Below are positions 16,154 through 24,262 of a stretch of 33,095 nucleotides of DNA, one piece after another. Every line of letters begins with the position of its first letter. The first letter of the stretch is position 1. Made by a program: the position numbers and the translations under genes. This DNA is from a virus: positions 1-33,095 of IMG/VR virus record IMGVR_UViG_3300032093_013277; one strand, written 5' to 3'. A model generated the notes under the pieces. It was not told the DNA's origin. It saw only the letters and a program-made list of their open reading frames with translations, and did no database searches.

Positions 16154-16870
16154 ATGGAAAGAAAAGATACTCTATCTGTAATGCAACCTTATGCATTCCC
16201 ATATTTTGGGTATTTTTGTTTAATCAATTCGTCTGATCTTATAGTTTTTTATGATGATGTAAATTTCATAAAAGGAGGTTGGATAAATCGTAATCGAATA
16301 CTCAATAATGGTCAACCTGAATTATTCAATGTTTTCTTAAGTGGTGCTTCATCATTCAAACAAATTAAGGACACTATGCTTCTTAATGATTCGAATAAAA
16401 CTCAATTGACTCTAAACAAAATCAAATCAGCATATAAGAATGCACCGTTCTTTCAAAGAGCAAATCCTCATATTGAAAGAGTTTTTCTTGAAGAAACAGG
16501 TAGTATATCAGATTTTGCAATTCAAAGTATTAAAGCCGTTTATGATTATATCGGCTTAGAATTGAATTATGTTAAATCTTCCGAATCTTCACCTCATACC
16601 AAAGGTCTAAATCGAGTTGAAAGACTCGTAACAATGACCAAAGAATTCGGTTACAAAAACTACATCAATGTAATGGGCGGAAAAGACCTTTACAATAAAG
16701 AAGAATTTTCTCAATATGGAGTAAACCTCTACTTCAATAAACCTATCCTAACTCCTTACAATCAACAAAGCGAAGGAGATTTTCATCCTTACTTATCGAT
16801 TATAGATGTAATGATGTTTTGCTCTCCTGGAGAAATTAGGAAGATGATCCTCAATTACGAAACAATATAA
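16154..16870 (+). CDS. WbqC-family protein
   Basis: A 238-residue member of the WbqC family, recognised from LSVMQPYAFPYFGYFCLINS, VFYDDVNFIKGGWINRNRIL, a central KGLNRVERLVTM, NVMGGKDLY and the C-terminal YLSIIDVMMFCSPGEIRKMI. Members are found in O-antigen and amino-deoxysugar clusters and are thought to help build or modify amino-sugar nucleotides, but the reaction is not settled. Its presence fits the sugar operon 4 kb upstream, although the topoisomerase genes separate them. It is directly followed by a methyltransferase, and the two probably act on the same sugar. Family assignment is firm; substrate is inference. Confidence 0.85.
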   Translation: MERKDTLSVMQPYAFPYFGYFCLINSSDLIVFYDDVNFIKGGWINRNRILNNGQPELFNVFLSGASSFKQIKDTMLLNDSNKTQLTLNKIKSAYKNAPFFQRANPHIERVFLEETGSISDFAIQSIKAVYDYIGLELNYVKSSESSPHTKGLNRVERLVTMTKEFGYKNYINVMGGKDLYNKEEFSQYGVNLYFNKPILTPYNQQSEGDFHPYLSIIDVMMFCSPGEIRKMILNYETI

Positions 16871-16884
16871 AATAAATAAAAGCT

Positions 16885-17535
16885 ATGGCAAAATCAGAAT
16901 TTAAGCAAATGGTGGATGAAATAAGCAACAAAACCATTGAATTTTTTAAGGAACATGGAGATAACCATGCAGGAGTTGGTTGGTTCAAACCAAACGGATA
17001 TAACGAAAGATATGCTGCTCATTGTTCGGTTATTGATCAACCTGGAAGAGTTTTAGATTTCGGATGTGGTCTTGCAGGTCTATATGATTGGATGCAAAAT
17101 CACAAATATGGAGCATGTCAATATGTTGGATTGGACAATTCTCCTGAATATCTAGAAGCATGTAAGAAAAAATATCCTCATTTAGAATTCTTAAATGGTG
17201 ATATTCTTTCTGATGAAAATGCTTTTGGACAATTTGATTATATCATTATGTGTGGAATCTTTACTATGAAATTAGGTTACTCAAAAGAAATGATGTGGGA
17301 CTATACAAAGAAGATGTTAAAAGCAGTTTGGGAAAAAACCAATAATGGAATTTCTTTCAATTGTACATCCCCTTTTGTTGATTGGGAAAGAGAAGATTTG
17401 TACCATTTACCATTCGACCAAATACTTAAGTTTGTAAATGATGAACTTTCTAGAGATTTCGAAGTAAAAGCTCATTACGGTGGAACATATGAATATACGG
17501 TAATAGTTAGGAAAGAAAGACAGAAAGTATCCTAG
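16885..17535 (+). CDS. Class I SAM-dependent methyltransferase
   Basis: A 216-residue Rossmann-type methyltransferase. Motif I is RVLDFGCGLAGLYDW (residues 55-69), followed by the acidic loop YVGLDNSPEYLEACKKKYP that holds the SAM ribose, then the motif II-like FDYIIMCGIFTM. The acceptor-binding C-terminal part is not diagnostic. It sits 14 bases after the WbqC-family gene and ends before a structured spacer, so these two genes form a pair. In this setting N- or O-methylation of an amino-deoxysugar is the leading idea. Methylation of a small molecule or protein unrelated to the sugar remains possible. A base methyltransferase is unlikely because DPPY/NPPY-type motifs are absent. Confidence 0.8.
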   Translation: MAKSEFKQMVDEISNKTIEFFKEHGDNHAGVGWFKPNGYNERYAAHCSVIDQPGRVLDFGCGLAGLYDWMQNHKYGACQYVGLDNSPEYLEACKKKYPHLEFLNGDILSDENAFGQFDYIIMCGIFTMKLGYSKEMMWDYTKKMLKAVWEKTNNGISFNCTSPFVDWEREDLYHLPFDQILKFVNDELSRDFEVKAHYGGTYEYTVIVRKERQKVS

Positions 17536-17549
17536 CAATCAAAAAGGGA

Positions 17550-17624
17550 CATTCTAGGCAACTTTAATTCCCTTCATAATGATTATCTTATTATAGGAAT
17601 ATCATAATAAAATAATCTAGAATG
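17550..17624 (+). other. Nested inverted repeats in spacer
   Basis: CATTCTAG (17550-17557) is complementary to CTAGAATG (17617-17624), enclosing an inner hairpin TTATTAT (17588-17594) with ATAATAA (17604-17610). This folds the 117-base spacer between the methyltransferase and the next operon. It could be a terminator without a T-run, an RNA-processing signal or a protein-binding site. Confidence 0.45.
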
Positions 17625-17638
17625 CTGAGATAAATAAA
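17625..17638 (+). promoter_or_regulatory. Late-promoter-like CTGAGATAAATAAA
   Basis: Identical over 14 bases to 8016-8029. It abuts the spacer fold and lies 14 bases before ATG 17653, heading the tail-hub gene group. Confidence 0.55.
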
Positions 17639-17652
17639 ATAAACAATGAACA

Positions 17653-17892
17653 ATGAAGATTGCAAAGGACGAAAAAATACAAGTTCTCCTGTCTTCACAA
17701 GATCATCACAAACTAAAAAACATCATACTACAATACTCGATGGAAAAAGGTAAATTGATGACAACTTCCGCATATATTAGAGAACTTATTCTCTCACATA
17801 TAAAGGAATACGAAGGAGAACAAGTTTCATTCGTTAATGAAACAGTAAAAGAAATAATAGCAAAAACAAAAACAGAAAACAACCATGAGTGA
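17653..17892 (+). CDS. Small ribbon-helix-helix-like protein
   Basis: A 79-residue protein. After MKIAKDE comes a short strand KIQVLLSS, then helix DHHKLKNIILQYSMEKG, then TTSAYIRELILSHIKEYE. This strand-helix-helix pattern with S-x-Y-I-R-E-L-I is typical of CopG/Arc-type DNA-binding repressors. It is the first gene after a late-promoter-like motif and overlaps the hub gene by 8 bases, so it may regulate this operon or simply be a small structural-operon protein. The fold is a pattern-based guess. An ATG nine bases upstream (17644) is out of frame. Confidence 0.6.
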   Translation: MKIAKDEKIQVLLSSQDHHKLKNIILQYSMEKGKLMTTSAYIRELILSHIKEYEGEQVSFVNETVKEIIAKTKTENNHE

Positions 17893-18856
17893 AGAAACAA
17901 ACAATTTTGAAGACGCAGCTATGAGAGATCTCGAAAATCGAGAATTCACTGCATCAAAAGGGGAAATTTCCGAAGAGACAGTAAAACCTACTTCTCTTGG
18001 AAAAGCTTCAAGTTATGTTGATAGGGATAATGATGAACCAGCTTTATTGCCAGGTTATCATGAAATTTGGTCAACAAATTTCCCTTCAAAAGGACTTTTT
18101 TATCCAGAAAATGCAAGATTCTTTATTAGAGCTGCATCAGTTAAAGAGATTCGTCATTTCTCTACAATTAATGAACAAGATCCATTCTCAATTGACGAAG
18201 CATTAAATGAGATTTTGAAAGGATGTTTAATGATTAGATATCCAGGTAAACAAACAACATTTAAGGATCTTAGAGAAGAAGATCGTATTTATGTAATTAT
18301 GACAATTCGTGAATTAACTTTTGTTAATGGCGAAAACAAAATTGGAGTTAAAAAGAATTGTGATGAATGTGGACATGAAAATGAATTCACAATCGGAAAA
18401 GATTCTTTTGATCCTACAATTTTGCCTGATACAATTATGAGATATTACGATGAAGAAACTCGTAAATTCGTAATTCAAACAAAATCTTCGGGAACTATCG
18501 AAATGGTTGCACCTTCAATTGGAGTTATGATGGAAATTTCAAAATATATCCGTCAGCAACAACAAGAAGGACGTAAATTAGATCAATCTTTCTTGAAAGT
18601 CCTTCCTTACCTAGTTTTGGATTGGAGAGGTTTGAATTCAGAAAAAATCAAAAATTTAGAAGTCGAATGTATGCAATGGTCAGATATTAAATATCAGACT
18701 ATGAATAAATTGACTGAAATGGCTCGAGTTGGTGTTAAGGAAAAAATGCGTACTGAGTGCGAAAAATGTGGGACGGAGGTAACCACACCCATTAGCTTTC
18801 CCGGAGGCATCAAAAGTCTTTTCGTTATTTCAGATATCACTGGAGAACTTCTTTAA
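17885..18856 (+). CDS. Baseplate hub protein, gp26-like, with zinc-ribbon cysteines
   Basis: Probable T4 gp26-type baseplate protein. After a charged N-terminal tail (about 1-55) it has the family-type segment STNFPSKGLFYPENARFFIRAASVKEI, then a helical part beginning near SIDEALNEIL. Two cysteine pairs, CDEC (159/162) and CEKC (292/295), are far apart in sequence but would form one zinc ribbon, as in this family. T4 gp26 has 208 residues; the extra length here is at the N-terminus and in the centre. The gene ends CTT CTT TAA, a possible +1 shift site leading into the next ORF. The tape-measure gene follows, consistent with the hub and tail-length gene order of T4-like phages. Confidence 0.8.
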   Translation: MSEETNNFEDAAMRDLENREFTASKGEISEETVKPTSLGKASSYVDRDNDEPALLPGYHEIWSTNFPSKGLFYPENARFFIRAASVKEIRHFSTINEQDPFSIDEALNEILKGCLMIRYPGKQTTFKDLREEDRIYVIMTIRELTFVNGENKIGVKKNCDECGHENEFTIGKDSFDPTILPDTIMRYYDEETRKFVIQTKSSGTIEMVAPSIGVMMEISKYIRQQQQEGRKLDQSFLKVLPYLVLDWRGLNSEKIKNLEVECMQWSDIKYQTMNKLTEMARVGVKEKMRTECEKCGTEVTTPISFPGGIKSLFVISDITGELL

Positions 18857-18857
18857 G
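18848..18857 (+). promoter_or_regulatory. Possible +1 ribosomal frameshift site
   Basis: The hub gene ends CTT CTT TAA G. CTT next to a stop is the slip geometry of the bacterial release-factor-2 gene (CTT TGA): tRNA-Leu re-pairs from CTT to TTT and translation continues in the +1 frame. That frame is exactly the frame of the next ORF, which is open here and has no ATG near its start. A second possible slip place is CTT TTC at 18818-18823. Confidence 0.35.
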
Positions 18858-18869
18858 ACTAAAACATAT

Positions 18870-19148
18870 TTGTTGTATCATTTACGGCTACAGCCTTCAG
18901 AAGTGGAGGTTTTACCGTACTACGAATATGAGTATATCGTACAGAACTTGATAGATATACTAAAAGAGAAGAAAGAAGCGGAAGAGGGTGCTCAGGATAT
19001 GGATAAACAAAATTCTGAAGCGTCGAGAATGATGAAAAACGCAAAAAGTATGCTTCCTAGTGGTATGGGTAACATGGCCTCAGGAAAAATGCCAAGTATG
19101 CCATCAGTTTCTAATTTTCCAGGAATTCCCGCATCTCTGAAATTCTAG
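18870..19148 (+). CDS. Hub-associated small protein, TTG start or frameshift product
   Basis: A 92-residue frame from TTG 18870. The segment LLYHLRLQPSEVEVLPYYEYEYIVQNLIDILKEKKE is a compact helical module of the kind found at the end of hub or tail-chaperone proteins. It is followed by a Met/Pro/Ser/Gly-rich tail. No ATG exists before about base 18999. The frame is open upstream into the hub gene and there reads SLENFFKTKTY, which also looks natural. It may be made from a non-ATG start or as a C-terminal extension of the hub protein by +1 frameshifting. A sequencing or assembly indel is a third explanation. It lies directly before the tape-measure gene. Confidence 0.65.
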   Translation: MLYHLRLQPSEVEVLPYYEYEYIVQNLIDILKEKKEAEEGAQDMDKQNSEASRMMKNAKSMLPSGMGNMASGKMPSMPSVSNFPGIPASLKF

Positions 19149-19156
19149 TATAAATA
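19149..19156 (+). promoter_or_regulatory. Late-promoter-like TATAAATA
   Basis: Exact TATAAATA, overlapping the stop of the preceding ORF by its first base and six bases before the tape-measure ATG. Its closeness to the start makes a role as A-rich translation leader as likely as a promoter. Confidence 0.35.
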
Positions 19157-19161
19157 ACTAA

Positions 19162-22100
19162 ATGGCAGGAGCTCGACAAAACACAGGCCAAGAGGCAATA
19201 GTTAATCTTTCTAAGAAATTAGATGAAATGGTTAACGTTGTGGCTGAACAGTACGAACAACAAACATCTATTCTTAGCTCATTGGAAGTAACTATGAAAA
19301 GTGAAATACCCAATGAGCTAAAGAAGCAGACTTCGATACTTATGGCTATCGAAGCAAAAATTGGTGAGGCAAGTAAAACTCCATCCGTTGATACCGCTGG
19401 AATGAAGGACTATGCCGCAGCATTTGGTTCTATGGCTCAGGCTATACTTGATCTAATTGAAAAAGCTGACGAAAAAGCCGGAGATCAATTAGAAAAATTC
19501 TTTACTAAATTAGCTGATGGTATTAATCGATTAATTGAAAATGTAGATAAAGAAAAAGCAAAAGCTCTTGCTCAAGTTGTGGAAACAATAACAACAGGAG
19601 TAATCTTTTATGGTTTATTTTTAACATTAGCTATACCACTTTTGATTACAGCAAATATAGGGGCTTACTTATTTGGTTTATCCGTTAAATTGATGATATT
19701 AGGTGCTGGACAAGTATCTGAAGAATCGATTGCTGCCCTTTATTTAGCATCACAAATGGGTCTTGGTGTACTTTGGTTTGGATTGGTTATGACCCTTTAT
19801 GTTCCGTTAGCTATTCCTGCATTTTTAGGTGCTCTAGCTTTTGCATATACTGTTAGATTAATGATAAAAGCTGTAGGCGATCCAGGTGATTATGAACCAA
19901 AATTTGAGGCAATGAGGGCCGCTATTGGTTTAGCTTGGGGAATGTTAGTTTTTGGATTCTTTTCTTCTCTTTATGCAGTATTTGCTATACCGGCCTTTGT
20001 TGGAGCAATGGCTTTTGCTTTTACTGTTAGATTAATGTTAAAAGCAGTTGGTCAACCGTCTACTGATAGCATTGAACAAATGAAAGCTGTTATTGGTTTA
20101 GGTTGGGGAATGTTAGTATTTGGAGTAGTAGCTGCATTATACACGATTGTTGCTGTACCAGCAATGTTAGGTGCTGGATTGTTTGGGTTAACTATTAGAT
20201 TATTACTAAAAGCTGCAGGAACAGCAAAAGAAGGACAAAGAGAAGCAATTGAAGCTGTTTCAGGTTTAGGTTGGGGAGTTCTTTGGTTTGGACTTGCTAT
20301 GGCATTCTATACAATTATAGGAATACCTGCAATGTTAGGTGCAGTAATGTTTGGTTTAACAATCAGATTACTTTTATGGGTTGCCGGTGCTGCTGAAAAA
20401 GAGCAAGCTGATGCAATAGCTGCTATATCATCTTTATGGAAAGGTGTTTTACTTTTTGGTTTGGCAATGGGTCTTTGGTTAATAATTGGTATACCTGCAA
20501 TGATAGGTGCTGTTTTCTTTGGAATAACTGCATATATAACAATGTTAGTTCTTAAGGAATACGGTAAACATGAAGAAGTTGATAAAGGTATAAAAGGTTT
20601 ATTTTGGGCTGCTGGAGCTGTTGCTCTATTTGGGTTAGTATTTGTTTTATTCAATAAATTTGTTACATTTGAGGCTGTTCTATTTACTATAGGAACGATG
20701 GCATTGACTGCTCTTGTTTTCTTTTTAATAGGTAAAGGTGAAAAAGAAATTAAAGAAGGAGGTCAAGCACTTCTTTGGGCTGCTGGAGCTGTTGCTGCTA
20801 TGGGAATAGCAATGATAGTTTGGATGAAAGCTGAAACCACATGGGAAGCTATAGGAATGTTAGGAGCTACAATTGTAGGAATGGGACTTATCGCCACAGT
20901 TGCTGGTAAATTTGCTAAAGATATTGAAAAAGGTGCTATAGCTTTATTATTTACTTCTGCTCCAGTTATTGCTATGGCAACAGGAATGGCTATATGGATG
21001 GCCGCTGGAGTAACATGGGAAGGTATAGCATTGTTAGGAGCTACAATAATTGCAATGGGAGCTATAGGAGCTGTTGCTGGTATTGGTCCAGTACCTGGAT
21101 TTATTGTTGCTGGATCTTTAGCTTTAACCGCTGCAGCTTTACCAGTAGGAGCAATGAGTTTAGCAATGATGGCTTGGATGGCTGCTGGAGTTAAAATGCC
21201 GGATGTTGGAGTATTAGGAGCAACCATTGCAATGATTGGTGTTGAAATGGGTATATTTGGTCTTGCATCTCCTTTTATAGTTGCGGGATCAGCTGCAATG
21301 ACAATTGCTGCAGTACCTTTAGTTGCAATAACAGGAGCTGTGGCAGTATTCAAAGCTTCTGGATTTAAGCAATCAGATGCTGATACATTAGAATATACAT
21401 TAAATTCAATAGTTGCAGGTTTCTTAGGCGGAAGAATGCCAGGAGGTATTTTAGATATGTTAGAATTTGCTGCTTCAGCAGCTGCAAGAGCAGCTTTACT
21501 TTTTGTAAGTGTTCCTGCATTCTTATTTGCTGGAGTTGCATTAATTCCATTAGCAACATCATTATTGATATTCAAGAAAGCAGATTTCAAGACAACAGAT
21601 GCTGATAATCTTGAATATGCTTTGGGTGCTGTTGTTAGAGCTTTCGGTATAGTTACTGATTACGAAAGACAAAAGAAAATGGGATTCTATGTAAATCCAT
21701 GGGATCTTGCATTAGGTATTGAAGCTCTCTCTGGTGCTGGTAGAGTTCTTGCCGGATTGGCAGAAGGTGTTCAAGCATGGGCAAATCTAGAAGTTAATGA
21801 ATGGGAGGTAATAAATCCAGGAACAAAAGATGCCAAATTAGTTATTTCCAATAGAAGAAAACTAAACAAATCTGATTTTGAGGATGCTGCCTATGGTATG
21901 GGACAAGTAATTTCAGCCATAGCTGCACCATTCGCTAAAGTAGGTAGATTAGAAAAAGGACCTTCTTCTGGAGATCCCTTCTATGATGCTATATTTGGAG
22001 GAGGTTTTGTTTCCGCTGGTATCTCTGCTCTTAAGAGATCTGGTGATACTTTAGTTTCCTTAGCTGAAGGAGTTCAAGCTTTTGCTAATTTAGAAATCAC

Positions 22101-23487
22101 AAGTTATGTTGTTGCTAATCCTGGAACAAAAGATGCAGTTTTGGTTCCTTCCGAAAAAAGGAGAATGACTGATGATGAAATTAAAGCTGCCGGAGATAAC
22201 ATAGCTAAAATAATTACCGTTGTTGCTGGTGCTTTTGCTCAAATTGGATATTGGGAAAAGAATTCAGAAGGGATATTCTCTGGAGGATATGTTACTAAAG
22301 GGGTTCAAGCTTTAGCCGGAGTTGGAGATATACTAACATCGGTAACTGATGGTGTAATAAAAATGGCATATAATGAAATTCCTCAATTCACATTAATCGA
22401 TGGAGGAACTAAGGATGCCAAACTTGTGCCAGCAGAACCTTTGAGAATTACTGATTCTATGTTAGTCGATGCTGCTTACAATATAGGAGAAATTTTAGGA
22501 GTTGTAGCAGGATCTATTGCAGAAATTGGTAGAATGCAAGAGGAATCTGATGGATGGTTCTCTGATGGATATGTTGAAGCCGGTGTTAAAGCTTTGGGTA
22601 ATGTTGGAGATGTTGTTGCAAAAATTGCTGATGCGGTTATTAAATTTGCAACTGGAGAAATACCACAATTCACATTAATAAATGGAGGAACGAAAGATGC
22701 TAAATTAGTTCCAGCTCAACCTTTGAAATTGTCGAGTACAATGCTTAAAGATGCTGCTCATAACATTGGAGAGATCTTAATGATTATGGGTAAGGAAGTT
22801 GCTAAGTATGGTACATGGGTTGAAGAAACATCAAATTATGGAGTTAATGCAGCTGAATCAATCGATAACGTAGTAAAAGTAATTACTACTGCAGCAAAAG
22901 GAATTACAGAATGGATGAAGGTTCAAAAACCTGAAGAAGCTGCTGATTCTATAAAACTTTTCTTTACTAAAATAACCGATATATTTGATCCAAAAAAAGA
23001 TCCTCAATTAGCAGAAAAATCCAAATATTTCCAATTATTTGCCGAAAATGTTAAAGCTCTTGGAGCTAATTCTAGTCAAATTGCTAAAGTTGCAGATAAT
23101 ATGGATTCTATACAAAAATCAATGAAGCTATTCCAAACTCACGTAAATGGACTTGATTTGAAGAAACTTACATTGACTGATTCTATGTTTAATGCTATCG
23201 CCGCTATAGCAAAAAATCCTGATGCAATTGCTGCTTCAATTTCAAAATCGATGAATAAATCCTTTGAAGCTCTCATAAAAGCATTAAAGGAACTTGCTGC
23301 AGCAAATACACCTGCCGGAGGTGGAGGTGGAGGTGGAGGTGGTGGAACATCAACATTGGATAAAGCAGTTAATTGGGCAACTGGGAAAGATGATAAATCA
23401 AAAGATCAATCAAAAACTCAAAACAAGTCACAACCACCTGCTGGAGTTATGCAAGTATTTGTTACGAATATAAAAGACTTACGTTAA
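19162..23487 (+). CDS. Tape-measure-like tail protein, repeat-rich and hydrophobic
   Basis: A 1441-residue protein, the largest in the window. Size, position after the hub genes and composition fit the tail length-determining (tape measure) protein, which fills the tube lumen and is ejected during infection. In order it has: an N-terminal coiled-coil-like part (about 1-130, VNLSKKLDEMVNVVAEQYEQ); six tandem 56-residue hydrophobic repeats (about 140-465); a further Ala/Gly/Met-rich hydrophobic zone with shorter repeats (about 470-810); four repeats with GTKDAKLV cores (about 850-1220); a helical zone; a run of ten Gly; and a charged tail. The hydrophobic repeats could insert in the host membrane. 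T4 gp29 is much shorter (590), so a different tail length or extra function is likely. Confidence 0.8.
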   Translation: MAGARQNTGQEAIVNLSKKLDEMVNVVAEQYEQQTSILSSLEVTMKSEIPNELKKQTSILMAIEAKIGEASKTPSVDTAGMKDYAAAFGSMAQAILDLIEKADEKAGDQLEKFFTKLADGINRLIENVDKEKAKALAQVVETITTGVIFYGLFLTLAIPLLITANIGAYLFGLSVKLMILGAGQVSEESIAALYLASQMGLGVLWFGLVMTLYVPLAIPAFLGALAFAYTVRLMIKAVGDPGDYEPKFEAMRAAIGLAWGMLVFGFFSSLYAVFAIPAFVGAMAFAFTVRLMLKAVGQPSTDSIEQMKAVIGLGWGMLVFGVVAALYTIVAVPAMLGAGLFGLTIRLLLKAAGTAKEGQREAIEAVSGLGWGVLWFGLAMAFYTIIGIPAMLGAVMFGLTIRLLLWVAGAAEKEQADAIAAISSLWKGVLLFGLAMGLWLIIGIPAMIGAVFFGITAYITMLVLKEYGKHEEVDKGIKGLFWAAGAVALFGLVFVLFNKFVTFEAVLFTIGTMALTALVFFLIGKGEKEIKEGGQALLWAAGAVAAMGIAMIVWMKAETTWEAIGMLGATIVGMGLIATVAGKFAKDIEKGAIALLFTSAPVIAMATGMAIWMAAGVTWEGIALLGATIIAMGAIGAVAGIGPVPGFIVAGSLALTAAALPVGAMSLAMMAWMAAGVKMPDVGVLGATIAMIGVEMGIFGLASPFIVAGSAAMTIAAVPLVAITGAVAVFKASGFKQSDADTLEYTLNSIVAGFLGGRMPGGILDMLEFAASAAARAALLFVSVPAFLFAGVALIPLATSLLIFKKADFKTTDADNLEYALGAVVRAFGIVTDYERQKKMGFYVNPWDLALGIEALSGAGRVLAGLAEGVQAWANLEVNEWEVINPGTKDAKLVISNRRKLNKSDFEDAAYGMGQVISAIAAPFAKVGRLEKGPSSGDPFYDAIFGGGFVSAGISALKRSGDTLVSLAEGVQAFANLEITSYVVANPGTKDAVLVPSEKRRMTDDEIKAAGDNIAKIITVVAGAFAQIGYWEKNSEGIFSGGYVTKGVQALAGVGDILTSVTDGVIKMAYNEIPQFTLIDGGTKDAKLVPAEPLRITDSMLVDAAYNIGEILGVVAGSIAEIGRMQEESDGWFSDGYVEAGVKALGNVGDVVAKIADAVIKFATGEIPQFTLINGGTKDAKLVPAQPLKLSSTMLKDAAHNIGEILMIMGKEVAKYGTWVEETSNYGVNAAESIDNVVKVITTAAKGITEWMKVQKPEEAADSIKLFFTKITDIFDPKKDPQLAEKSKYFQLFAENVKALGANSSQIAKVADNMDSIQKSMKLFQTHVNGLDLKKLTLTDSMFNAIAAIAKNPDAIAASISKSMNKSFEALIKALKELAAANTPAGGGGGGGGGGTSTLDKAVNWATGKDDKSKDQSKTQNKSQPPAGVMQVFVTNIKDLR
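19579..20556 (+). repeat. Six tandem 56-residue hydrophobic repeats in tape measure
   Basis: Units begin at about 19579, 19747, 19918, 20086, 20254 and 20422, with a period of 168 bases (171 once). Each reads like GLGWGMLVFG, then a hydrophobic helix ending IPAMLGA, then FGLTIRLLLK. Units 3 to 5 are the most alike. DNA-level divergence shows an old duplication under protein-level selection. Confidence 0.85.
21715..22825 (+). repeat. Four approximately 92-100-residue repeats in tape measure
   Basis: Each unit runs from a helix such as GYVEAGVKALGNVGDVVAKI through a beta-like segment PQFTLINGGTKDAKLVPAQP to a helix DAAHNIGEIL. GTKDA cores lie near 21820, 22120, 22411 and 22687. Copies 3 and 4 are the closest pair. 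The hydrophilic pattern differs from the upstream membrane-like repeats. Confidence 0.85.
23317..23346 (+). repeat. GGAGGT microsatellite, ten glycines
   Basis: Alternating GGA and GGT codons encode ten consecutive Gly near residue 1386-1395 of the tape-measure-like protein. It probably acts as a flexible linker. Changes in unit number by 3 bases would keep the frame. Confidence 0.8.
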
Positions 23488-23497
23488 AACTAATCAT

Positions 23498-24250
23498 ATG
23501 ACAAAAAGAAAAGGAAAAATTAATACTCAAGAAGCCTACGATGAGTATTTAGAAAATGAAGCTGTTAATCGAGAATTTGGTTCTTACAAAACAGTCAAAT
23601 TAACAGAAAAACAATATGAACTTTTCAAGGGTCTAAAAAATAGTAGAATTTCCACTATAACCGGACCTCCAGGAACTTCAAAAACTTTTACTGCATGTTG
23701 GGCAGCTGTTAAAGCTCTTCAAAAAGGAGAAGTAAAAAGAATAATTCTTGTCAAACCTCTAGAAACTTCGGGAGAAGATCTTGGATTTCTACCAGGAACA
23801 GAAAAGGATAAAGTTCAACCTTTTATGGAATCATTTATAGACAATTTGGTTGAAATGGTTGAAGGTAAAACGTTAAAAATGTTTATAGACAATGGAACAA
23901 TTAAATTTGAACCTATTGCTTATATGAGAGGAAGAACATTCAAAGATTCATTTATTATTTGTGATGAAATGCAAAATGCTGATATAAAACAGCTAATGAC
24001 GACTATTACTCGTTTCGGTCAAGGATCTAAGATTGCCATAATTGGTGATACAAGACAAAATGACATTAATGAAAAATATGTTGCTCTTGAATTCTTCATC
24101 AAAGAAATTTTAGGTGAAGATGAACAAATGTTCCATTTCCGATTTGAACGTGAAGATATTGTTAGAGATCCTCTATTGATTAAGATTATAGATAATTACG
24201 AAAAGGCCCTTTCAGAAGGTAAAATACCAAATACTAAGAGACGTAATTAG
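23498..24250 (+). CDS. PhoH-like P-loop ATPase
   Basis: A 250-residue PhoH-family ATPase, common in large phages. Walker A is GPPGTSKT (Lys62; GPAGTGKT is usual), followed by the family sequence RIILVKPLETSGEDLGFLPGT and Walker B FIICDEMQNA (Asp156, Glu157), then QLMTTITRFGQGSKIAIIGDTRQND. All core PhoH motifs are thus present and the protein should be active. Its phage role is unproven (RNA handling or phosphate/nucleotide stress have been proposed). It starts 10 bases after the tape-measure gene and is followed 12 bases later by the phosphoesterase-like gene. Confidence 0.92.
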   Translation: MTKRKGKINTQEAYDEYLENEAVNREFGSYKTVKLTEKQYELFKGLKNSRISTITGPPGTSKTFTACWAAVKALQKGEVKRIILVKPLETSGEDLGFLPGTEKDKVQPFMESFIDNLVEMVEGKTLKMFIDNGTIKFEPIAYMRGRTFKDSFIICDEMQNADIKQLMTTITRFGQGSKIAIIGDTRQNDINEKYVALEFFIKEILGEDEQMFHFRFEREDIVRDPLLIKIIDNYEKALSEGKIPNTKRRN

Positions 24251-24262
24251 CATATAATAAAT

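Noticed and set aside
20763-21590. 275-codon minus-strand ORF rich in Ala, Ile, Pro and Asn
   Set aside because: It is the antisense reading of the Ala/Gly/Met-rich repeats of the tape-measure gene. Its composition mirrors the sense codons and it has no start context.
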